The notes under the pieces were generated by a model. The model had not been told where the DNA came from and did not search any database. It saw only the letters and a list, made by a program, of their open reading frames with translations. Shown piece after piece: positions 26,277 to 33,999 of a stretch of 45,198 bases of DNA (position 1 is the first letter of the stretch; each line of letters starts with the position of its first letter). Made by a program: the position numbers and the translations under genes. Source of the stretch: JAYVFR01 sp043772945 (GTDB lineage: Bacteria; Patescibacteriota; JACMRA01); the NCBI GenBank assembly GCA_043772945.1, contig JAYVFR010000005.1, positions 1 through 45,198 on the forward strand, in the 5' to 3' direction.

Positions 26277-27575
26277 ATGATTGAATCTACATTAACTATC
26301 GTCTCCTTACTAATGATAATGCAAAGTATTTTTACAATTTTTGGAATGATTTATGCCTGGAATGACAATGAAAACATTATTGAGAATAAATCCCCTACCA
26401 AATTTGTAGATCCTTACCACTCTTTTACAGTACTTTTACCTGCTTGGCAGGAAGAGGAAGTAATTGCCGATACCATTCAAGCCGTTTCTGATATTGACTA
26501 TCCAGATGAGTTAAAGGAAATTTTAGTCTTACTACGGCCTCAAGATCCTGAAACAATAGCTGTGGCTGAACGTAAAATTAAAGAATTAAACAAAACTAAT
26601 ATCAGATTAATTCTAGTTGATGACAAGCCCCAAAATAAACCAAATCAATTGAATCATGGATTGAAAGTCGCAACGGGAGATATAATGACAGTATTTGATG
26701 CAGAGGATCAGCCCCATAGAGACATTCTTAAAGTAGTTAACACTACGATGGTTAATCGTAATTTAGACGTCGTGCAGTGTGGTGTGCAATTAATGAATTT
26801 CCGCTCTAATTGGTTCTCAACTTTGAACGTTCTTGAGTATTACTTCTGGTTTAAAAGTGTTCTTTTAATGTTTTCAAAGGCTGGTATTATGCCACTCGGT
26901 GGAAATACTGTTTTTGTCCGTAAAGATTATATGAAATCAGTTGGTGGCTGGGATGAAACTTGTCTAACAGAAGATGCTGCACTTGGAATTAGTCTATCGC
27001 TTAGAGGTGCTAAAATGGGAGTAATTTATGATGAAACACACGCAACACAAGAGGAAACTCCCCATAATACAGAGAGCTTTATTAAACAAAGAACACGTTG
27101 GAATCAAGGATTTATGCAGATTCTAATGAAAGGAGAATATTTTAAGCTCAAGAGTTTCAAGAAGATTGCTTTAATTCTCTATGTCTTAATTTGGCCACAA
27201 GTGCAAACACTTTTCTTTTTATATTTGTTGCTTGCTATCACTGTTTTCCCTTTCTTGAAGCTGAATGTAATGACTAGTATGGTTACAATTTTCCCTGTTT
27301 ACTTATTAATTCTTCAATGGGTTTTGCTAGCTGTTGGTTTATATGAATTCTCTAAATCTTACAAAAAACACTATCCTTGGTACATGCCAGTTAAAATTGT
27401 TGTTACTTTCTTTCCTTATCAGTTAGTTATGGGAATTTGCTCTGTAAGAGCCTTATGGCGGAATCTAATAAAAAATAATACTTGGGAAAAAACAAAGCAC
27501 ATAAATGCTCATCGGCAAGAAGAGGAGGAAACAATTGAGGCTGGAGAGACTATAAAATTAAGACCAGTAAATTAG
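26277..27575 (+). CDS. Processive family 2 glycosyltransferase (BcsA/NodC-like)
   Basis: A membrane polysaccharide synthase. There is one N-terminal helix (about 5-27), a GT-A domain (about 50-285), then three to four C-terminal helices (about 298-400). The catalytic signature is complete: DAED (141-144, nucleotide-sugar and metal binding), TED (231-233, catalytic base) and QRTRW (271-275, the QxxRW motif of processive synthases). Enzymes of this class make beta-linked polymers such as cellulose, chitin oligomers, hyaluronan or PNAG while threading them through the membrane. No PilZ domain is present, so c-di-GMP control is unlikely. The next gene, 47 bases on, is the GT-C/GH8 fusion. Confidence 0.92.
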   Translation: MIESTLTIVSLLMIMQSIFTIFGMIYAWNDNENIIENKSPTKFVDPYHSFTVLLPAWQEEEVIADTIQAVSDIDYPDELKEILVLLRPQDPETIAVAERKIKELNKTNIRLILVDDKPQNKPNQLNHGLKVATGDIMTVFDAEDQPHRDILKVVNTTMVNRNLDVVQCGVQLMNFRSNWFSTLNVLEYYFWFKSVLLMFSKAGIMPLGGNTVFVRKDYMKSVGGWDETCLTEDAALGISLSLRGAKMGVIYDETHATQEETPHNTESFIKQRTRWNQGFMQILMKGEYFKLKSFKKIALILYVLIWPQVQTLFFLYLLLAITVFPFLKLNVMTSMVTIFPVYLLILQWVLLAVGLYEFSKSYKKHYPWYMPVKIVVTFFPYQLVMGICSVRALWRNLIKNNTWEKTKHINAHRQEEEETIEAGETIKLRPVN

Positions 27576-27622
27576 AAAAATAATGTAAATAAATAATTAA
27601 AAAATATTCTAAAGAAAGAACT

Positions 27623-30304
27623 ATGTTAAAAAAAATTTGGAAAAAATTGCAAGCTTGGAGACTATACGAATTCATTTTACTAGTTGGAATGGTAGCCGTG
27701 TCTTTTATGGCTCACTACCGAAATATGTTTAATTATCCTTATTATGAAAACGATGAGGGTGTTTATATTTCACAAGCCTGGTCTATAATAAATCAGGGAG
27801 AGCTTGCTCCGTACACTTATTGGTACGATCATGCTCCGGCTGGTTGGATATTTCTGTCGTTTTGGTTCAGGGCGGTTGGGTCTTTTTTTACTTTTGGTAG
27901 TAGCATAGACACTGGTAGGGTTTTTATTTTAATTCTACATGTAATCAGTACAGCACTCGTATTTTTAATTTCTAAAAAAATTACGCGCAATGTTTGGGGT
28001 GGAGTGATTGCAACAATTCTTTTTTCGCTTTCTCCCATCGGAATTTATTTTCAAAGGCGAGTCTTATTAGATAATATAATGGTTTTTTGGACTTTGATTT
28101 CTTTATGGTATTTAGTAAAACCCAAAATCAAATTAATGGATGTAATGTTAAATGCAGTTTTTCTTGGGATTGCTGCTCTAACTAAGGAAGTAGCTATTTT
28201 TTTTATACCTGGTATTCTCTATTTAATATGGAAAAGACTTGCGCCTAATCAAAAAAGATTTGGGATTTTCAGCTGGGTAATTTTGTTTGGATCTATTATT
28301 GGTATCTACATCGTTTATGCAATTTTAAAAGGTGAATTATTTGTATCAGAAAACCGTGTTAGCTTGCTCGGAACACTCAAACAACAAGCGGCTCGTACTG
28401 GAGGAAAATTTTTTTGGGATTATAATAGTGACTTCTTACTAACTATTCGTGATTGGATAAAACGCGATGTTTTAATGACGTTTTTGGCTTTTTTTGTACC
28501 TGTGGTTTCTTTAGTAATTGGTCAAATTCGCAAAAATATTTATGCTGTTAGTTTCTCTTTAATGCTGCTTGGTTATATTTTCTTTTTGATTCGTGGCGGA
28601 GTTGTTTTGGATTTTTATATTCTACCTATTATTCCTTTTGTTGGAATTTTATCCGCTTATTTAATTTCAGAAATTGTTAACTATATTACATTCTTAAGTC
28701 TGGATTCTACTTTTAACAAAACTTTTGTTAGCAGTTACTTTTGGTTTTCTAGAGTATTTTTATATTTTGGTATCAGTGTGATTTTAATTGTAGTTAATGT
28801 AGTTTTATTAGCAGATAGGCGAGTCTACACAGTTGATGAAAATCTTCCACAAAGAGAAATTGTCAAATGGATTAAATCAAACCTTTCAACTCAAGCTGTT
28901 ATTTCTGTTGATAATTCTATTTGGGTTGACCTACGTGACGGGAAAACTACTAACGAACCAAGATTTAAAAACACTGAATGGTCATGGAAAATTGAAAAAG
29001 ATGCAGCAGTTTACAAAAGCAAATTAAATAATGATTGGCAAAATATTAATTACATTGGTGTTTCTCATGAAATGTATAGACAGATCCGCCTTGGTTTATC
29101 AACTATACAGAGACAAGCTGTTGAAAATTCATTTCTGGTTAAAGACTGGTCAGATGACTCCTCTTCGTACATTGATAGGCAATCATTTTTAAGTACTAAT
29201 GGGGATTGGATGAGCTTATATCAAGTTAAAAATCGTGACAAGATTATTTTGGATAACTTGTGGAACAATTATAAACAAAACTTTGTTGTATCATACGGGC
29301 AAGTACTTGATCAGGAATTAAAAATAACTACTTCAGAAGCTCAAAGTTACGGGCTTTTAAGAGCTGCTTGGAGCGAAGACAAAAAAATGTTTGAAGGAAT
29401 TTATTCATGGACAATAGACCACTTTCAGCACCGAACTGACGATAAATTATTCTCCTGGAAATGGGGTAAAACTGGTGATAACAAAGAAGAAAAAGTAATA
29501 GATCCAATGAATGCCACAGATGCTGATTTAGACGTAGCGCTAAGTCTCTTAATAGCGGGTGAAAAATGGCAAAATCCTAAATACATTAAAGCTGCCAAAG
29601 AAATTATAAATGATATTTGGAGTAAATGTGTTATAAATAGCAATGATCAACTTTTTTTATTACCCTCAGTTGATGCAAAGCAAGAAAATAAAACTCTAAT
29701 TTTGAATCCTTCTTATTTTAGCCCTGCCCATTATCGCTACTTCGCTAAGTATGACACTCAACATAATTGGGAAAAACTTGCAACAGACAGCTACGCTCAG
29801 CTAGAGCAAATGGCAGGAGGTGAAAACAAACTGATTCCTAACTGGATTAAATATAATTTAGTCACCAAAAAGTATGAAGTCCTTAATTTAGATGATAAGA
29901 TTAAAGGAAATAATTTGAATGATTATGGGTATGACGCTTTTAGAATTTTTTGGCGAACAGGACTTGATTATCACTGGAACAGAAACCCTGACTCTTTGAA
30001 ATTTTTAAAAAAATATTCTAGTTTTTTTGAGAAACAAATTAAAGAAAATAATGGAAAAGTTTCAAACCTTTATACAACCAAAGGTGAAAAGCTAAGTGAA
30101 ATTTCTGATATGTCTACCAATGCAGGGGTTTATTTAGCCCTCAAATACAGCGATTCTCCTGAAGCAGCTAACTTCTGGAAGGTAAATTTTATTGATAAGT
30201 TAGACACTAAACAATATAAATTCGAAGGTGGTGATAATTACTATAACCAAAACTGGTCATGGTTTGTGTATGCTCTAGAGAAAGGATTTGTGAGGGTTAG
30301 ATAA
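27623..30304 (+). CDS. GT-C (ArnT/PMT-like) glycosyltransferase fused to a GH8 glucanase domain
   Basis: Residues 1-430 carry about ten membrane helices with the Asp44-Glu45 acidic motif (ENDEGVY) in the first outer loop, typical of lipid-sugar-using GT39/GT83 enzymes. A soluble linker (about 430-560) leads to a complete-looking family 8 glycoside hydrolase domain (about 565-890). It has SEAQSYGLLRAAW with Glu572 at the proton-donor position, ATDADLD with Asp633 and Asp635, and YGYDAFRIFWR with Asp771 near the base position. GH8 enzymes include BcsZ, the periplasmic endoglucanase of cellulose operons. The fusion beside a GT2 synthase suggests an enzyme that both decorates and trims an exopolysaccharide outside the membrane (inference). 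Confidence 0.88.
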   Translation: MLKKIWKKLQAWRLYEFILLVGMVAVSFMAHYRNMFNYPYYENDEGVYISQAWSIINQGELAPYTYWYDHAPAGWIFLSFWFRAVGSFFTFGSSIDTGRVFILILHVISTALVFLISKKITRNVWGGVIATILFSLSPIGIYFQRRVLLDNIMVFWTLISLWYLVKPKIKLMDVMLNAVFLGIAALTKEVAIFFIPGILYLIWKRLAPNQKRFGIFSWVILFGSIIGIYIVYAILKGELFVSENRVSLLGTLKQQAARTGGKFFWDYNSDFLLTIRDWIKRDVLMTFLAFFVPVVSLVIGQIRKNIYAVSFSLMLLGYIFFLIRGGVVLDFYILPIIPFVGILSAYLISEIVNYITFLSLDSTFNKTFVSSYFWFSRVFLYFGISVILIVVNVVLLADRRVYTVDENLPQREIVKWIKSNLSTQAVISVDNSIWVDLRDGKTTNEPRFKNTEWSWKIEKDAAVYKSKLNNDWQNINYIGVSHEMYRQIRLGLSTIQRQAVENSFLVKDWSDDSSSYIDRQSFLSTNGDWMSLYQVKNRDKIILDNLWNNYKQNFVVSYGQVLDQELKITTSEAQSYGLLRAAWSEDKKMFEGIYSWTIDHFQHRTDDKLFSWKWGKTGDNKEEKVIDPMNATDADLDVALSLLIAGEKWQNPKYIKAAKEIINDIWSKCVINSNDQLFLLPSVDAKQENKTLILNPSYFSPAHYRYFAKYDTQHNWEKLATDSYAQLEQMAGGENKLIPNWIKYNLVTKKYEVLNLDDKIKGNNLNDYGYDAFRIFWRTGLDYHWNRNPDSLKFLKKYSSFFEKQIKENNGKVSNLYTTKGEKLSEISDMSTNAGVYLALKYSDSPEAANFWKVNFIDKLDTKQYKFEGGDNYYNQNWSWFVYALEKGFVRVR

Positions 30305-30362
30305 ACAAAATCCTACTCAATCTTGACAGCGAGAATTTATTCAAGTTTATAAAGACATAAAT

Positions 30363-30935
30363 ATGCTCCCTCCTCTAATTTCCTTCCTAATTGGAATTAA
30401 TGTCTTGGCTTTTATTCTACCTTACATTTATAATTTTGGTTCACGTTTTGGTTCATCTTTTGAAACTTTTCAGAGAATGGGCTGGAAAAATAATATAGAC
30501 ATCACTAACGGTGAATATTATCGCTTAATAACTTCAACTTTCCTACATGGAGACATGTTCCACCTTTTATTTAACATGTACTCACTTTATCAAATTGGAC
30601 CGCTTGCCTATCAGTATTTTCAAGCAGGTAGGTTCGGGATAATCTATTTACTGTCTGGAATTGGAGGATCCTTGTTTTCTTATTTCTTAAACTCCAGTCC
30701 TAGCGTAGGAGCTAGCGGATCAATTTTTGGGCTTATTGGAGCGCTTGTTGCCCTTGCTATTAATCGGGGGAATGGAGACTTTTTAACTAGCTTAATTTAT
30801 ATAATTGGAGTAAATTTCTTTATCGGTTTCCTGCCTGGAAGTAGAATTGATAATTTTGGGCATCTAGGAGGTCTTACTACAGGTTTTGTGATTGCTTATA
30901 TAATGCTAAATGTTCTCGGCCCAAAAATCTTTTAA
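30363..30935 (+). CDS. Rhomboid family intramembrane serine protease
   Basis: A 190-residue six-helix protein that cleaves membrane proteins within the bilayer. The catalytic dyad is clear: Ser118 in GASGSIFG and His167 in NFGHLGG. The accessory HxxxN element of the second helix is present as HLLFNMYS (Asn71). Length is close to the minimal bacterial rhomboid core, without extra domains. It lies 58 bases after the GT-C/GH8 gene and 18 bases before the Mur-ligase gene, probably one operon. A substrate could be one of the nearby single-pass surface proteins, but nothing in the sequence proves that. Confidence 0.94.
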   Translation: MLPPLISFLIGINVLAFILPYIYNFGSRFGSSFETFQRMGWKNNIDITNGEYYRLITSTFLHGDMFHLLFNMYSLYQIGPLAYQYFQAGRFGIIYLLSGIGGSLFSYFLNSSPSVGASGSIFGLIGALVALAINRGNGDFLTSLIYIIGVNFFIGFLPGSRIDNFGHLGGLTTGFVIAYIMLNVLGPKIF

Positions 30936-30953
30936 AAGAATCGCTTCCAAAAT

Positions 30954-32477
30954 ATGTCTTCGGTTAAAAATTTGATTCTCTCCAAACTAATTCACAAACT
31001 TGTTATAAGACTTCAAAAACAATATAACCAAAAATATCAAAAAAACCTTCCGATCATCTTAATTACAGGAACCGTAGGTAAAAGCTCAACCACACTCCTA
31101 ATTAATCAATTATTAGAATCAAATAATTATTTAGTATATTCGGGTACGACAACCAACAAAAACTACAATTCGCTGACAGGGCTTGGAATGACACTCATAA
31201 ATTACAAGTTTAATTTAGAAGGAGGCAGCTTTGTTACTAAAATATTTAAGCAAATTAATTTTCTAATTCGCCTTGTTTGGAATTGTATTTTTGGAGTTTA
31301 TGAGCTCAAAACAAATAGTGCCCTAGTTTATGAATTAGGTTTTGATCATCAAGGTGAGAGTGAAATTTTTAAAACTGTTTTTAAGAATATTCAAATTGAT
31401 GTTTTAGCCGTTACAAATTTAACTTACGAGCATAATCAAGGTTTTACATCAACTTTTGATAAAAATAAGTATCAAAAAATTAAAAATAATCTTCCGTCAA
31501 AACTACAAATAGATTTTGAAAATGACCAAATTGATCCACTTCTCAAAAATACAGCCCTTGAACAATTAACTTTAGCCAATCAAACCAAACATCTAATCAC
31601 ACCAGACAATATCGGAAAAATTAATAACCTTACAATTCATAAATATCAAGCTCTTGAAAAAATTATTGATACTAAAGCAAGCTATGGTTTTAAAATGAAT
31701 TTAACAGCTACCAGTTTGAATAATCAAAGTAGTCAAAACAGTGAGCTTTTAACACTCAATTCACAGTATTTGTTCCCAATTACTTTTGCTAAAAACCTAG
31801 CTTATTTAAATATAATTAATGACTATTTTAATTTCTCAAACAATACTAATAACCAGCAAAAATTTATTCAAAAATTAGAACTCCCTAATGGACGTTTTGG
31901 TAAGTTTAGTGGCATCAGAGGTAGTACTTTAATTGATAGTAGCTATAATTCTGACCCTGCTGGGCTAAATGGTATGCTTGAATCCGTGCAAGCCACAATT
32001 AATCATTATAAAATTACTAATAATTTAGAACAAGATGGTTTATTTCTGGCTCCAAATCATTATTTAATACTTGGAGAAATGCGAGAACTCGGAGACGGTG
32101 CTATGGCTTCTCATAAAGAAATTTTAACTAGAATCAAACAATTAATTAATAAAGAATCTGTAATTGCAGGAATCTATTTGCTCGGAGCAGAGTGGTTAAA
32201 GTGTGATGAAGATAATATCCCAAAAACTGAAAATAGCGTTGATTTAATTCGCTTTCAAGGACAAATTTATTCTGTTTATAAAACTGCAGGTCAAATTGCA
32301 AAACATTTACAAATAGAAGACAATCTAATTCCAAACAGTTTCGTCTGGATTAAAGGAAGCCAAAATACTATATTTTTAGAAATCGTAACAAATAGTCTAT
32401 TAAAAAACCCTACTGATTCCAGCAGGCTTTGTCGTCGGGGATCAGAATGGGAAATAATTAGGACTAATTATATTTGA
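30954..32477 (+). CDS. MurF-like Mur ligase family protein
   Basis: An ATP-dependent amide-bond ligase of the Mur family. The P-loop GTVGKSST (39-46) begins the central ATPase domain. TNLTYEHNQGF corresponds to the Mur motif with the conserved Glu/His. The C-terminal domain carries DSSYNSDPAGL, the MurF-type DSYNANP motif, and LGEMRELGDGAMASH, also MurF-like. The protein lacks the N-terminal UDP-substrate-binding domain of canonical MurF (about 80 residues) and starts almost at the P-loop, so it may be a MurT-type or other specialised ligase rather than MurF itself. An in-frame TGA stop (32475-32477) supports the standard genetic code. Confidence 0.8.
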   Translation: MSSVKNLILSKLIHKLVIRLQKQYNQKYQKNLPIILITGTVGKSSTTLLINQLLESNNYLVYSGTTTNKNYNSLTGLGMTLINYKFNLEGGSFVTKIFKQINFLIRLVWNCIFGVYELKTNSALVYELGFDHQGESEIFKTVFKNIQIDVLAVTNLTYEHNQGFTSTFDKNKYQKIKNNLPSKLQIDFENDQIDPLLKNTALEQLTLANQTKHLITPDNIGKINNLTIHKYQALEKIIDTKASYGFKMNLTATSLNNQSSQNSELLTLNSQYLFPITFAKNLAYLNIINDYFNFSNNTNNQQKFIQKLELPNGRFGKFSGIRGSTLIDSSYNSDPAGLNGMLESVQATINHYKITNNLEQDGLFLAPNHYLILGEMRELGDGAMASHKEILTRIKQLINKESVIAGIYLLGAEWLKCDEDNIPKTENSVDLIRFQGQIYSVYKTAGQIAKHLQIEDNLIPNSFVWIKGSQNTIFLEIVTNSLLKNPTDSSRLCRRGSEWEIIRTNYI

Positions 32478-32484
32478 GTAAAAA

Positions 32485-33006
32485 CTAATAAACTAAAACA
32501 CCTTCACGATGATATTCACTAAATCGAGTTAGCAATTTAATAAGAGTCATTCTATCAATAGTACTAGTGTTGGGGTGGTTATAAATTGAGTTTAAACTAG
32601 CGCCAAAATAATATTTTTTAGTAATTGAATTTTCGTAATTATGAAAAAATTGAATTAGCGAATTGATATGCTTTAATTCACTCCACCCATGTATACTTGA
32701 TTGCTCTTTAAGGATTGACTGAATTTTAAAACGCGATTTAATTAGAAACTTTTTAAAATTATTGCTTAATTCTTGAGACTCTTTTTCCGATGCGCAATAA
32801 AGCCAAGTAAGAAGTCTAGCCCACTTATGATCGTTTAATTCTTGGAAATTTATCTTGGGATTTGCCACGGTTGACCGAAAGATTTTAGGTAAATTTAATT
32901 CATCATTACTTAAATGTATTAGTGAATCTAAGTAGTTTTGCCGAGCTTGTGGAGTACAATTCAAAGTTTTGAGAATTTGTCTTTTCTGAGTGTTAAAAAA
33001 AAGCAT
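32485..33006 (-). CDS. Protein of unknown function, 173 aa
   Basis: Not recognised. A soluble, mostly helical protein with many Asn, Lys, Ser and Leu. No catalytic motif, metal site or membrane segment is seen. It stands alone on the minus strand, convergent with the Mur-ligase gene (seven bases between stops) and divergent from rsmE. No Shine-Dalgarno precedes its ATG. Confidence 0.6.
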   Translation of the reverse strand: MLFFNTQKRQILKTLNCTPQARQNYLDSLIHLSNDELNLPKIFRSTVANPKINFQELNDHKWARLLTWLYCASEKESQELSNNFKKFLIKSRFKIQSILKEQSSIHGWSELKHINSLIQFFHNYENSITKKYYFGASLNSIYNHPNTSTIDRMTLIKLLTRFSEYHREGVLVY

Positions 33007-33064
33007 AACTTAATTTATTTTTGTTTTTGATATATTTAACTCATTATCCTTTAAATATTTCCTT

Positions 33065-33093
33065 TTGACAATTGTAACATCAGGATTTAAAAC
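33065..33093 (+). promoter_or_regulatory. Promoter giving a leaderless rsmE message
   Basis: TTGACA (33065-33070), 17-base spacer, TAAAAC (33088-33093). The expected start at about 33100 is within three bases of ATG 33103. Confidence 0.5.
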
Positions 33094-33102
33094 TTCCTTG
33101 CC

Positions 33103-33771
33103 ATGTCTTATTACTTTGTCTCTAACATTAAATCACTACAAATTAATTCAATTCAAACCGAGAGACTTTTTAGTATGCGAGTTGAAAAAGGTCACAAGGT
33201 AAATTTGACCGATTTAAATGGTACTGTTGCTAAAGTCAAAATTATAAACTTAAACAAAAAACAACTAATTATAGATTATGAAATTCTAGAAGAAAATTTT
33301 TTGACGCCAGAAGAATATTGGAGCAAAACCAACAAACTAAACCTGTTTCAAGCAACTCTTGATAAACTGTACATGGAAAAGCTATTTGAAGTTTTACCAC
33401 ACAGTGATTTTAGAAATATTTATTTTTTTGAAGCAGAATTTAGTCAAAAACAAAATGTTAATCTGGAACGCCTGAATAAAATATTAATCAGATCACTTGA
33501 GCAGTCTCAAAGCATATACAAACCTGAAATTAGTTTTATTAAAAAAACAAAGCTTTTAGAGTTAATCAATCAGCATAATCCTACTTTTTTGAATTGCCAA
33601 ATTAAAAGTGGACTAACTAAAATTGAAAATAACGCTGTTGGTTCCTATTTAATTGGCCCTGAAGGTGGATGGAGCCAGAAAGAAATTGAATTATTTAAGC
33701 AACTTAATCTAAATGAAGCTGACTTGGGTCAAAAAATTTACCCAGCATGGCTAGTTTCGAACAAACTTTAG
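33103..33771 (+). CDS. rsmE: RsmE-type 16S rRNA (uracil-1498) methyltransferase, altered C-terminus
   Basis: A SPOUT methyltransferase that normally methylates N3 of U1498 in 16S rRNA using SAM. The N-terminal PUA-like domain (about 1-75), the EQS helix (133-135) and the SAM-knot motif LIGPEGGWS (183-191) are clear. The last conserved motif, normally LGxRxLRxETA, reads LGQKIYPAWLVSNKL and ends at residue 222, about 20 residues short of the usual length and without the Arg and Glu. The conserved Arg after EQS is also replaced. A one-base shift in the A run near 33731 does not restore the motif. The protein may be a divergent or inactive form. Confidence 0.78.
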   Translation: MSYYFVSNIKSLQINSIQTERLFSMRVEKGHKVNLTDLNGTVAKVKIINLNKKQLIIDYEILEENFLTPEEYWSKTNKLNLFQATLDKLYMEKLFEVLPHSDFRNIYFFEAEFSQKQNVNLERLNKILIRSLEQSQSIYKPEISFIKKTKLLELINQHNPTFLNCQIKSGLTKIENNAVGSYLIGPEGGWSQKEIELFKQLNLNEADLGQKIYPAWLVSNKL

Positions 33772-33811
33772 CATGCTTTTAGGGAATTTTTATTTTAAAT
33801 TTTAAATTTAC

Positions 33812-33888
33812 TGGTAGCGGTAACGGGGATCGAACCTGTGACCTCGGGCTTATGAGTCCCGCGCTCTAACCAACTGAGCTACACCGCC
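33812..33888 (-). tRNA. tRNA-Met (CAU), elongator type
   Basis: On the minus strand the sequence folds as a full 77-base tRNA with encoded CCA. The acceptor GGCGGTG pairs with TACCGCT (two G-U pairs); the D-arm is GCTCAGTTGGTTAGAGC; the anticodon loop CTCATAA gives CAU; and the T-arm contains GGTTCGATCC. The D-arm and AGGTCACAGGTTCGA resemble elongator tRNA-Met. The three G-C pairs before the loop are partly initiator-like (CGGGA/GCCCG), but the closing pair is an A-G mismatch. A CAU tRNA-Ile2 (lysidine-modified) cannot be excluded. Confidence 0.93.
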
Positions 33889-33999
33889 AATCCACAGATA
33901 GAAGCTAAAAATCTCTATTTTTGTCAAATGCAAATACTAACCTAAGGAAAGCAATTATCTTGACAATTTGTTTGTAGCAAATCATTCATTTGGGTATCT

